12,306 bases of DNA, taken from Gemmatimonas phototrophica (GTDB lineage Bacteria; Gemmatimonadota; Gemmatimonadetes; Longimicrobiales; Gaopeijiaceae). The translations under genes and the position numbers were made by a program. The stretch covers positions 1 through 12,306 of the forward strand of contig CAMCNM010000032.1 of the NCBI GenBank assembly GCA_945876015.1, given 5' to 3'. Positions 1 to 7,023 of this stretch are shown here, one piece after another; within the stretch, counting starts at the first letter, position 1, and each line of letters begins with the position of its first letter. Under the pieces are notes generated by a model. The model was not told the DNA's origin and ran no database searches. It was given only the letters and a program-made list of their open reading frames with translations.

Positions 1-136
1 GCAGGAGCGTCCAGACGAACGGAGACGTGATCCCAACGGCCCGCAGAACCTCGAGCGCGGCGCCGATCAGCAGTCCCGTAGCGCGCGTCTCCTCGTCGAG
101 GAACGATCGGATGCGGGACCGGCGAAGGATGCTCAC
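1..136 (-). CDS. N-terminus of a membrane protein, cut by the window edge
   Basis: A GTG start at 136-134 overlaps the TGA stop (135-133) of the upstream membrane gene in a GTGA arrangement, which is typical of translationally coupled genes. The frame stays open to the left edge and gives 45 residues. They begin MSILRRSRIRSF, a basic amphipathic stretch, followed from about residue 19 by a hydrophobic run (TGLLIGAALEVLRAVGITS) that looks like a first transmembrane segment. The basic N-terminus before a hydrophobic segment suggests the usual positive-inside topology. The family cannot be named from so short a piece. Its position suggests that it works with the neighbouring glycosyltransferase-like membrane protein, but this is inference. 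The start is supported mainly by the overlap. Confidence 0.5.
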   Translation of the reverse strand, partial: MSILRRSRIRSFLDEETRATGLLIGAALEVLRAVGITSPFVWTLL

Positions 137-615
137 CACCGCGCGATCAAGCGTCCGGTCGGCGCGGCCTCGACGAGCGGAGCGCGCCGGAACGCTTCCA
201 GCTCGGCGGCGGTCCAGCGCTCCGCGTGCACGCTCCCGGGAGCGGTGCGCGGATCGAACGGGAGCAGCGCCGCCGAGTACTCGCCCTCGCTCAGGGCGCG
301 CTCGAAGGGTTTCGAATCCCACATCCCCTGCGTGGCGAGCGACGTCGTGATGAACGGATGGACGAGCGCGGGCCGCCCGCACGCGCGCATCACCCCCGCT
401 TCCTCCGCGACGACCGTACGGTCGGCCCTGAGCCGCGCGCACAGCGCCGGCAGCTCGGCTTCGGTGCGCGCGAGGCGCGCGACGTTCACGCCCAGCGCGG
501 CGGCCACGCCGAGGTTCGCGCCGACGATCTGCAGCGCGATGAGCCCGTTCAGCAGCGGTGTCCGCGCTGGAGCCAGCGTCGCCCTGCCGAACAAGCGCGG
601 CCCGACGAAGACCAC
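133..615 (-). pseudogene. C-terminal part of a split GT39/GT87-like membrane protein
   Basis: This is the same reading frame as the gene piece at 706-1494, interrupted only by TGA at 706-708. The open frame after that stop runs from 705 to 133. The first possible start in it is the GTG at 615, which lies inside a sequence that already reads as protein upstream (WYWAGALVWSLSAARAGSGY, then PYFLDLHLATVVFVG). Family members continue without a break at this point: a transmembrane segment, a loop with GSGYPYFLDLH, another hydrophobic stretch, then a soluble C-terminal domain (VVAEEAGVMRACGRP, LVHPFI, GMWDSKPF). A separate gene starting at 615 would lack the conserved loop, so I read this as the downstream half of one gene of about 453 codons. 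It could be dead, translated by readthrough, or whole in reality with a sequence error at 706. Confidence 0.6.
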
Positions 616-705
616 GGTCGCCAGGTGCAGGTCCAGGAAGTACGGATAGCCGGACCCGGCGCGCGCCGCCGAGAGCGACCAGACGAGCGCGCCCGCCCAG
701 TACCA

Positions 706-1494
706 TCATGCCGGATCCGATTTCACGAGCGTGCGGTCGGTCCACCAGGCGGATGCCGTGAACGCGAGCAGGGTCGCCCACGGTGCCACGTGACTCACGA
801 ACTGCTCCGCGAGGTTGGCGCCGGAGAACGTGCCCACCGTGTAGGTGACCATGTGGCGCCAGGGCTCGAGTCCCCACGCCGCGGTGATCGCGGCGGCACC
901 GGCGGCTCCCGTGAGCGCGAACGCCACCGTGGCGGACGCAGCTTCGCGCGGCCGGTACCACCAGGACCACGCGAGCGCCACGATCGCCGGCACCGCCTGC
1001 GTCTGCTTCGCGAAACACGCGAGCGCCAGCGCGACGCCTCCGAACGCGGCGCCTCGCCACGACGACGCGCGATCGATCAGCGCGAATCCCAGGACGGTCC
1101 CCGCGGCGCCCCACAGCTCGATGTGGAACTGGCCAGTGCCGTAGAGGACCGGGAAGCTGGCACCGAGCAGACCGACGGTTCCCGCGAGGACGGCGCCGTG
1201 CGCGCCGCGCGCCCGCGCCCACCACGCCACGGCCCCGGCCATCGCCACCAGCCCGAGGGCGTCGACCAGGCGCCCCGCCGCGAGGGGAGGCACGCCCAGC
1301 CCGGCCACGCCGCGGATCAGCAAGAACACCAGGGGTGGGTAGTTCAACACGCGTAGGGGTGGCGCGATGCCCAGGGCCGGATACAATGCGCCGCCCTCGC
1401 GCCACGCCTGGAAGTGATCGCGGAGCTCCCCGGCGGTGTAGTCCGGATCGACCGAGAGCGAGAGCAGAAGGCCCGACCAGACCAGCGCGACCAC
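706..1494 (-). CDS. N-terminal part of a GT39/GT87-like polytopic membrane protein (ends at an in-frame TGA)
   Basis: The piece encodes 262 residues with many hydrophobic segments. It begins with a transmembrane segment (VALVWSGLLLSLSV), followed by a periplasmic-type loop (DYTAGELRDHFQAWREGGALYP) and a NYPPLVFLL motif. Loops of the form D-Y followed by NYPP are characteristic of polyprenyl-phosphate-dependent glycosyltransferase-like integral membrane proteins (GT39/GT87/DUF2029 type), which move sugars from lipid carriers on the outer face of the inner membrane. The start is uncertain. GTG at 1494 is used here, but the frame is open further upstream with plausible residues (TLAAWGQFGWFG), so translation may begin earlier at a non-ATG codon. 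The reading frame ends at TGA 708-706 just after VKSDPA, then continues in frame as 705-133. TGA ends at least three other genes here, so general recoding is unlikely. The exact substrate cannot be told. Confidence 0.65.
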   Translation of the reverse strand: MVALVWSGLLLSLSVDPDYTAGELRDHFQAWREGGALYPALGIAPPLRVLNYPPLVFLLIRGVAGLGVPPLAAGRLVDALGLVAMAGAVAWWARARGAHGAVLAGTVGLLGASFPVLYGTGQFHIELWGAAGTVLGFALIDRASSWRGAAFGGVALALACFAKQTQAVPAIVALAWSWWYRPREAASATVAFALTGAAGAAAITAAWGLEPWRHMVTYTVGTFSGANLAEQFVSHVAPWATLLAFTASAWWTDRTLVKSDPA

Positions 1495-1574
1495 CCCGAA
1501 CCAGCCGAACTGACCCCAGGCGGCGAGGGTGCGTGCTCGAGGCGTGACGATGAGGGCGGGTCCTTCGTCAGGGT

Positions 1575-1580
1575 TATAAT
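1575..1580 (+). promoter_or_regulatory. Candidate -10 element for the Omp85 operon
   Basis: A perfect TATAAT occurs at 1575-1580 in very GC-rich surroundings, in the gap between divergent genes. It would place a transcription start near 1587 and a 5' leader of about 55 nt before the ATG at 1642. No good -35 hexamer is seen 16-18 bp upstream, so the promoter call rests on the -10 alone. Confidence 0.4.
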
Positions 1581-1641
1581 GACCGCTTCGGCCTGGCCGA
1601 CCACCAAGCTACAGGACCCACATGCCTGGAGAAGTGAGCTG

Positions 1642-3378
1642 ATGCGGGTCTCTGCGGCGCCGCGCGGCTTTCGGCCCCGCCGCCGCCGCTTAGGGTGGCT
1701 CGCGGGGGCCGTGGCCCTTTGGGCGCTTCTGGTCCGAGCGACGCCTGCCGCGGCACAGAGCGAGCCATGCCCGCTGGGGAGGGTGAGCCGGATCGAGATC
1801 CGGAACTACTCGCTCTTCGCCCCCGCCGACATCACCGGGCGGAGATTCTCTTGGGCCCTCGGCCTCGCGAACTCCCTCCACATCAGGACGCGCGCGGACT
1901 ACCTCGAGCGCCAGATGCTGCTGGAGGAAGGCGAGTGCTACGACCCCGAAGCGCTGGAAGCCTCGGTGCGCTATCTGCGCGAGCTCGACTTCATCACGCG
2001 CGTCCAGGCCGAGCCGCGGCAGGTGGCCGATTCCACCTGGGCGATCGACGTCCAGACGTGGGACGAGTGGAGCACCTCGGCGAGCGTGTACTTCGACGTG
2101 GAGGGAGAGCTCCAGATCCAGGGCTTCTACGTCACCGAGGTCAACGCTCTGGGGCGCGGCCTGCGCCTCTCGTTCCGTCACCGCGCGTTCCGCGAGCGCA
2201 ACGACAACAGCGTCACGCTCGCGTCCACCCGGTTCCTGGGCTCGGCCACGCAGGCCTCGGTCGCCGCGGGCACTACGCGCACCGGGCGCTACTTCAGGCA
2301 GGACTTCACGCATCCGCTGCAGAGCGAGACGTCGCGCCTCTACTTCCTCACCCACCTGCAGCTCGAGGATCGCGAGCAGTCCTATCTCACGGGCGACGAG
2401 GACGGCGTGTCGCACGTTCTGCTCCCGCTCAACGAGAAGGCGGTCAGCCTGGTCCTGAAGCGCAGGTCCGGCGTGCCCGGCGCGCTCACGCTCTTCGGCG
2501 GTGAGCTGCAGGTGCTGCGGCGCACGCTCGATGGGCCCGTCCGCCAGGTGATCGCCTACGACTTCCGGGGCGCAAGGGCGGCCCCCGACTCGATCGCCGC
2601 GCGCCTCCGTCCTCAGGAGTCTCCCGATTCCTGGATCCGCTTGGGCGCGACCGTCGGCCTCAGGCGTATCCGCTTCACGTCGGGGAAGGGACTCGATCTG
2701 GTGAGCGGCGTGCAGAACGTCGCGCTCGGCAGCGAGCTCACGCTCACCGTCGGACGCACGCTGGGGACGTGGGGCTCGTCCTCGACCGACACGTATGGGT
2801 CGCTCGACGGGTTCGTGAGCGGCGCGGCGGGTGCTCTGCTCGCGAACACGAGCCTACACGCGGAGGGTCGGTTCCTCGACTTCCGGAAGGCGGACGCGTC
2901 GCGCTGGCGGGACCTCAGGTTGAGCGGGCGGAGCCTCCTGTATGTGCAGCCGGGGGCAGCGCCCGCGCAGGCGTTCGTCCTGGGGGCGCGCTTCAACTTC
3001 CGCGACAACACCGACCAGCCCTACCAGGTCGCGCTGGGCGGCGAGCAGGGGGTGCGCGCGTACCGCGAGGATCAGGTCCCCACCGCCAGCACGTTCGTCG
3101 CGTTCGCGGAGGAGCGCATCAACCTCCCATGGTTCCATCCCGCGGTCGATCTCGGGCTCACGGCGTTCGTGGATCACGGGCGGGGCTGGGCGGACGACAT
3201 CCCGTTCGGTCAGAATACGGGCTGGCGCTCCGCCGTGGGCGGAGGGATCCGACTCGGATTTCCCGCCGGGAGCGGCTCGGTCACGCGCGTCGAGGTGGCG
3301 TGGCCGGTCGGGAACGGCGCTCAGGGGCGCGGCCCCGTGATCCGGACCTACTTCTCGCCGGTCGAGACGAGCCGCTAG
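1642..3378 (+). CDS. Omp85-superfamily (BamA/TamA-like) outer-membrane protein
   Basis: The 578-residue product starts with a signal peptide: an arginine-rich n-region (RPRRRRLGW), a hydrophobic core, and a predicted cut after ATPAAA, near residue 38. Residues of about 45-138 look like one POTRA module: RVSRIEIRNYSLF, an LERQMLLEEGECYD-type helix, SVRYLRELDFI, then a strand ending DSTWAIDVQT. The rest is rich in alternating polar and hydrophobic strands with many Tyr/Phe/Arg residues, as in an outer-membrane barrel. VRAY at residues 471-474 (GVRAYRED) matches the conserved VRG(F/Y) loop-6 signature of Omp85 barrels, with Ala replacing Gly. The family inserts or translocates proteins or lipids at the outer membrane. 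With one POTRA instead of the five of BamA, it is unlikely to be the essential BamA. GGAGAAG at 1628-1634, 7 nt before ATG, fixes the start. It heads a compact three-gene unit. Confidence 0.82.
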   Translation: MRVSAAPRGFRPRRRRLGWLAGAVALWALLVRATPAAAQSEPCPLGRVSRIEIRNYSLFAPADITGRRFSWALGLANSLHIRTRADYLERQMLLEEGECYDPEALEASVRYLRELDFITRVQAEPRQVADSTWAIDVQTWDEWSTSASVYFDVEGELQIQGFYVTEVNALGRGLRLSFRHRAFRERNDNSVTLASTRFLGSATQASVAAGTTRTGRYFRQDFTHPLQSETSRLYFLTHLQLEDREQSYLTGDEDGVSHVLLPLNEKAVSLVLKRRSGVPGALTLFGGELQVLRRTLDGPVRQVIAYDFRGARAAPDSIAARLRPQESPDSWIRLGATVGLRRIRFTSGKGLDLVSGVQNVALGSELTLTVGRTLGTWGSSSTDTYGSLDGFVSGAAGALLANTSLHAEGRFLDFRKADASRWRDLRLSGRSLLYVQPGAAPAQAFVLGARFNFRDNTDQPYQVALGGEQGVRAYREDQVPTASTFVAFAEERINLPWFHPAVDLGLTAFVDHGRGWADDIPFGQNTGWRSAVGGGIRLGFPAGSGSVTRVEVAWPVGNGAQGRGPVIRTYFSPVETSR

Positions 3379-4086
3379 GTGCGACCCACCCTGGCCGTAT
3401 TCGATTTCGACGGCACCCTCACCTCATTCGACTCGAGCCTGCCGTTCATCGTGTTCGCGCGCGGCTCGGCGCGGGTCGCGCGATCGCTCATGATCCGCGC
3501 GCCGTTCTTCGCCGCAGACCTCGCGGTTGCGGCCGTTCGCGAAGCCAAGACCGACCAGCGGGTCAGCGTGCGTGGGCGTTGGGGGCAGGCGGCGCACGAG
3601 CGACTCATCCGGGCCGATTTCCGCGGGATGAGCCGCGCCGACTTTCGCGAACTCGGCCGCCGCTTCGCGGAGGAGGCGCTGGACCCGATGATCGCGCCCG
3701 GCGCGCTCGAGCAGGTCGCGTGGCACCGATCACGCGGGCACGAGTGTGTGCTCGTCACGGAGTCGATCGACTGCTACACGGAGCCGTGGGGCCACCGCGT
3801 CGGATTTCGGAAGGTGGTCGCGACGCGGATTGCATTCGATTCCCAGGGAAGGGTGGCCGGAACCTTCGATGGTGGGCCGTGCTGGGGGCACGCCAAGCCG
3901 GTCCGGCTCCGCGAGGTCGCGGGTCCGCTCGAGGACTACAACCTGGTGGTCTACGGGAACGAGCCGGACGATCACGCGCTGCTGAGCGTCGCGGATCATC
4001 CGGTGCCGGTGCGCGCGGGCGAGTCGTGGGCCGAGATCGGAGCGCGGGCAAAGGCGGCGCTGGGTGCGGCGGAGAGATCACGATGA
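3379..4086 (+). CDS. HAD-IB family phosphatase-like hydrolase
   Basis: The product is 235 residues long, the usual size for HAD subfamily IB (SerB/PgpC-like) enzymes, which hydrolyse phosphate esters through an aspartyl-phosphate intermediate. Motif I is FDFDGTLT, with nucleophile D9 and acid/base D11. Motif II is the VLVTES stretch with T127. Motif III is probably K173 in GHAKPVRL. Motif IV reads YGNEPDDHALL instead of the usual YGDSxxDxxLL: the first acidic residue is Asn194, while D197 and D198 remain. Mg2+ binding may therefore be altered, or D197/D198 may take over. No transmembrane segment is evident. The GTG start directly follows the TAG of the Omp85 gene (zero spacing, same frame), with no strong ribosome-binding site, so translation probably depends on termination-reinitiation. 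The substrate is unknown. Confidence 0.8.
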   Translation: MRPTLAVFDFDGTLTSFDSSLPFIVFARGSARVARSLMIRAPFFAADLAVAAVREAKTDQRVSVRGRWGQAAHERLIRADFRGMSRADFRELGRRFAEEALDPMIAPGALEQVAWHRSRGHECVLVTESIDCYTEPWGHRVGFRKVVATRIAFDSQGRVAGTFDGGPCWGHAKPVRLREVAGPLEDYNLVVYGNEPDDHALLSVADHPVPVRAGESWAEIGARAKAALGAAERSR

Positions 4087-4103
4087 CCACGACGGGAGCC
4101 ACC

Positions 4104-4661
4104 ATGAAGACCACCGTGTGCGCGATCGCCGGCAGCCTCCGGAAGGCCTCCTACAACCGCGCGCTTCTCCGCGCCGCGCAGGAGCTGGCTCCACCCGACA
4201 TGGAGATCCGCATCTTCGATCGCATGGCGGAGATCCCGCTCTACAACGAGGACGTGGAGGCGCAGGGCGAGCCCGAGCCTGTGGCCGCGTTGAAGCGCGC
4301 GATCGCCGAGGCGGACGCGCTGCTCATCGCGACCCCCGAGTACAACCACGGTGTTCCCGGCGTGCTGAAGAACGCCATCGACTGGGCGTCGCGTCCGCCG
4401 CGCGGGTCGGTTCTTCAGGGAAAGCCCACCGCCATCCTGGGCGCGAGCCCGGGCGTGACCGGTACGGCGCGCGCGCAGACTCAGCTGCGGCAGGCGTTCG
4501 TGTTCACGGGGCAGATCGCCGTGGTGCAGCCGGAAATTCTGGTCTACCGCGCGTACGAGAAGTTCGACGCGGATGGAAAGCTCACCGACGCGAAGACGCG
4601 CGAGTTCGTCGGGAAGCTGCTGGTCGAGCTGGCGGACTGGACGCGGAAGGTGAAGAGCTAG
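4104..4661 (+). CDS. NAD(P)H-dependent FMN reductase (ChrR/azoreductase-like flavodoxin fold)
   Basis: The product is 185 residues with the features of the NADPH-dependent FMN reductase family: an FMN phosphate-binding loop AGSLRKASYN (residues 9-18), then PEYNHGVPGVLKNAIDW (from residue 78), the family's most conserved segment, which contacts the flavin ring. A downstream ILGASPGVTGT loop is also typical. Relatives are soluble cytoplasmic flavoproteins that reduce quinones, chromate or azo compounds; the natural substrate is not readable here. Two starts are possible. ATG 4104 has GGGAG 5 nt upstream and places the GSLR loop at the usual distance from the N-terminus. ATG 4083 overlaps the preceding stop as ATGA, has GGAGAG 6 nt upstream, and adds seven residues. 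I prefer 4104 on family fit. It is the last gene of the Omp85-HAD unit. Confidence 0.88.
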   Translation: MKTTVCAIAGSLRKASYNRALLRAAQELAPPDMEIRIFDRMAEIPLYNEDVEAQGEPEPVAALKRAIAEADALLIATPEYNHGVPGVLKNAIDWASRPPRGSVLQGKPTAILGASPGVTGTARAQTQLRQAFVFTGQIAVVQPEILVYRAYEKFDADGKLTDAKTREFVGKLLVELADWTRKVKS

Positions 4662-4664
4662 AGC

Positions 4665-4681
4665 CCTTGCCGCTGGCAAGG
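4665..4681 (+). terminator. Stem-loop after the FMN reductase gene
   Basis: CCTTGCC (4665-4671), loop GCT, then GGCAAGG (4675-4681) form a perfect 7-bp hairpin beginning 4 nt after the stop codon. The following bases (TCGTTGCGG) are not a real T tract, so this is a weak intrinsic terminator or an mRNA 3'-end stabiliser. It separates the three-gene unit from the lipoprotein gene. Confidence 0.45.
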
Positions 4682-4702
4682 TCGTTGCGGCATCTATTGA
4701 CC

Positions 4703-6043
4703 ATGCAGACTCTCTTCCGCCACGCCGCGCTGGTGGTGTTCACGTGCACGGCCGCCGCATGCGCGAGCGCGGCCAAGCTCGCGCGCCAGAGCGACGAATC
4801 GCTCGCCAAGGGCGATCTGCGCGAGGCCTACGATCGCGCGCTGCGCGCCGTCGAGAAGGATCCCCAGCTCCAGGCCGCGCGCGCTTCCTACACGGCCGCG
4901 AGCACGCGCGTCGATGCCGATTACCGCGCGCGCATTCTGGCGACGGCGACCGGCGACGCCCTGGCCGCCGCTGACCTCGCGCTGGACCATCGGGCGTTCA
5001 GGCTCGAGGTCGCGCGTCATCAGACCGCGCTGGAGGCGGTCCCCGATTACGATGCCACCGAGCAAGCGATCCTGAGCGGAGCGGCGCGCCTGTACTACCG
5101 GCGCGGTGACGAAGCGATGGCGGCGGGGCGGCCGAAGGTCGCCGTCGGCGAGTTCACCACCGCCGCGCGGTACGACGACCGGTTCGAGGACGTGGCGATG
5201 CGTGTCGAGGAGGCCCGCCGGGCAGCGACCGTGCGTGTCGCGCTGATGCCGTTCGCCGACCGTGTCGGTATTCCCGGTCTGGCGCAGGAAATCGCAGACA
5301 CCGTGCAGCGCCAGATCGAGCAGCGCGGAGGGCGCGAGTTCCGCTTCACCGAGATCGTGAGCGCGGCCGACATCGAGCGCAACATGACGGTCGCCGAGCT
5401 GCGGAATCTGCGGCCCGACGACCTGGCAGGTGTCGCGGGGCGCGTGGGTGCGAACTGGATCGTGACCGGCCGCATTGGTGGCCTACGCTCCACCGACGCG
5501 GAACGGACCGTCCGGTTTCCGCTCTATCATCGCTTCGATCAGAAGGATTCGACCGGTGTCGTCACGTCGCGCTGGGACGAGGTGGCCCTGCCCGTGCAGT
5601 CGCGTCAGCGCGACGTGACCGTCCAGTACGACCTCGACGTCATCGACGCGGCAACCGGCGTGGTGTTGGCCCACCGTGATCGGAGCGCCCAGGTCGTCGC
5701 GCGGGTGGTGTGGACCGACTTCATCGCGGAGCAGCCGTACGATCGCTACGCGCTGCTGCCTCCCGACGTGCGCAAGGCCGACCCCAGACGCGCGAGGGTC
5801 GTAGACGGACAGTGGCGCGACGAGCTCGGGTCGTGGGACCTCGGGGATTTCCTGCGTCAGTCGCGCGATCAGCGCGCGCGATCGCGCTATTCATCGCGCT
5901 ATCGCGGCGAGTTCTACGCTAACACGCGGGAGACGCCGGCATGGTTCGGAGAGCTTCCCGGGGAGCAGGACCTCGCCTTCGTCGCGCTGCGGGACGTGTG
6001 GCGGGACGTGTTCGGTGCTCTCGAGGAGCTCGACGCCAAGTAG
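4703..6043 (+). CDS. Predicted lipoprotein with repeat-like N-terminal helices and a CsgG/LpoB-like domain
   Basis: The product is 446 residues. It begins with a lipoprotein-type signal (MQTLFRHAALVVFTCTAAAC); the likely lipidated Cys is C20 in AAAC, a relaxed lipobox, with C15 close by. Residues of about 25-175 are Ala/Arg-rich helices with TPR-like spacing (SLAKGDLREAYDRALRAVEKDPQL; then YYRRGDEAMAAGRPKVAVGEFTTAARYD). From residue 177 VRVALMPFADR, followed by a helix (IADTVQRQIEQR), a variable strand and ANWIVTGRIGGL (from residue 250), resembles the CsgG/LpoB/TolB-N type fold used in envelope assembly. The C-terminal third has basic-aromatic stretches (RSRYSSRYRGEFY). It probably faces the periplasm. 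Exact function is unknown; the relationship rests on motif pattern only. No Shine-Dalgarno is seen before ATG 4703, but this start gives a proper signal peptide. Confidence 0.7.
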   Translation: MQTLFRHAALVVFTCTAAACASAAKLARQSDESLAKGDLREAYDRALRAVEKDPQLQAARASYTAASTRVDADYRARILATATGDALAAADLALDHRAFRLEVARHQTALEAVPDYDATEQAILSGAARLYYRRGDEAMAAGRPKVAVGEFTTAARYDDRFEDVAMRVEEARRAATVRVALMPFADRVGIPGLAQEIADTVQRQIEQRGGREFRFTEIVSAADIERNMTVAELRNLRPDDLAGVAGRVGANWIVTGRIGGLRSTDAERTVRFPLYHRFDQKDSTGVVTSRWDEVALPVQSRQRDVTVQYDLDVIDAATGVVLAHRDRSAQVVARVVWTDFIAEQPYDRYALLPPDVRKADPRRARVVDGQWRDELGSWDLGDFLRQSRDQRARSRYSSRYRGEFYANTRETPAWFGELPGEQDLAFVALRDVWRDVFGALEELDAK

Positions 6044-6064
6044 CCGAGCGCTATTCCCGCTCGG
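6044..6064. terminator. Stem-loop at the convergent junction
   Basis: CCGAGCG (6044-6050), a 7-nt loop, and CGCTCGG (6058-6064) form a perfect 7-bp hairpin. It starts immediately after the lipoprotein stop and covers the end of the convergent cysteine synthase gene, whose stop is in the loop. Neither side has a T tract, so a bidirectional terminator is plausible but weak. Confidence 0.35.
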
Positions 6065-6965
6065 ATCCGCCCCAGAGCTCGGTCGTGAGGTAGCGCGCCC
6101 CCGAGTCCGGCGCGATGCAGATCACGCGCTTCCCGGTTCCGAGCTCGCGCGCCACGTTCATCGAGGCCTCGACGATGGCTCCGCTGCTCATCCCGACGAA
6201 CAGGCCCTCCTCCTCGGCGAGACGCCGCGCCAGCGGGAACGCCGTTTCCTCCCAGGCCATCACCACGCGGTCGATCACCGAGCGGTCGAGGTTGGCCGGA
6301 ATAAATCCCGGACCCATCCCCTGGAATTGGTGCTGGCCGCGCTCCTTTCCGGAGAGCACCGCGCTGCGGCCCGGCTCCACGGCCACGACCAGCACGCCGG
6401 GCAGACGCTCCTTCAGGTAGCGGCCGACGCCGCTGATCGTCCCGCCCGTGCCCGAGCCGTAGACGAACGCGTCGATCCTGCCCTGCATCGCCTCGAACAC
6501 CTCCGGACCCGTGGTCTCGTAGTGTGTCTGCGGGTTGGCCGGATTGCTGAACTGGTTGGGCAGGAAGGCGCCCGTCTCGTCGCGGATCTTCTCCGCCTCG
6601 GCGATCGCGGCGATCATGCGCATCTCGGGATCGGTGAGCACGAGCTTGGCGCCGTACGCTTCGAGCGTGCGACGGCGCTCGATGCTCATCTGCGACGGCA
6701 TGCACAGGATGAGCTTGTAGCCGCGCGAGGAGCACACCTGGGCGAGCCCGATGCCGGTGTTTCCCGAGGTGGGCTCGACGATCGTGTCGCCGGGCTTGAT
6801 CAGCCCCCTCCGCTCGGCGTCCAGGATCATCGCCAGAGCTGGGCGATCCTTGATCGACCCGCCCGGGTTCATCCCCTCGACCTTGATCCAGACCTCCCCC
6901 ATCCCGGGCTCGACGACCCGCTCGAGACGGACGGTGGGGGTGCGGCCGATGAATTGATCTATCAT
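6051..6965 (-). CDS. cysK: Cysteine synthase (O-acetylserine sulfhydrylase), PLP-dependent
   Basis: The product is 304 residues, the normal length for CysK/CysM enzymes, which make cysteine from O-acetylserine and sulfide (CysM can also use thiosulfate). PLP Schiff-base Lys is K39 in NPGGSIKDR. The substrate-binding loop is TSGNTG (66-71), and the PLP-phosphate loop is GSGTGGT (170-176). A near C-terminal PDSGARYLTTELW segment matches the family. The N-terminus (IGRTPTVRLERV, GEVWIKVEGMNP, KDRPALAMI) is more CysM-like, while MSIERRRTLEAYGA and GPGFIPANLD are CysK-like, so the symbol is a best guess. It is cytoplasmic. ATG 6965 is the only sensible start, but no ribosome-binding site precedes it. 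It lies 58 nt downstream of the HNH gene on the same strand, so the two may be co-transcribed. Confidence 0.93.
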   Translation of the reverse strand: MIDQFIGRTPTVRLERVVEPGMGEVWIKVEGMNPGGSIKDRPALAMILDAERRGLIKPGDTIVEPTSGNTGIGLAQVCSSRGYKLILCMPSQMSIERRRTLEAYGAKLVLTDPEMRMIAAIAEAEKIRDETGAFLPNQFSNPANPQTHYETTGPEVFEAMQGRIDAFVYGSGTGGTISGVGRYLKERLPGVLVVAVEPGRSAVLSGKERGQHQFQGMGPGFIPANLDRSVIDRVVMAWEETAFPLARRLAEEEGLFVGMSSGAIVEASMNVARELGTGKRVICIAPDSGARYLTTELWGGSERE

Positions 6966-7023
6966 GGAGAGGCATACACCGTATGAGTGTCGGCCGTGCC
7001 TGATCCCGGCCGCCGCCCGCTCC

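Noticed and set aside
670..708. Selenocysteine insertion at the in-frame TGA
   Set aside because: No convincing SECIS-type hairpin follows the TGA, and the site is in a transmembrane region where Trp, not Cys, is expected.
2769..4082. Open frame upstream of the FMN reductase in its own frame
   Set aside because: It overlaps the Omp85 and HAD genes out of frame and codes for Arg/Gly-rich sequence. The real gene starts at 4083 or 4104.
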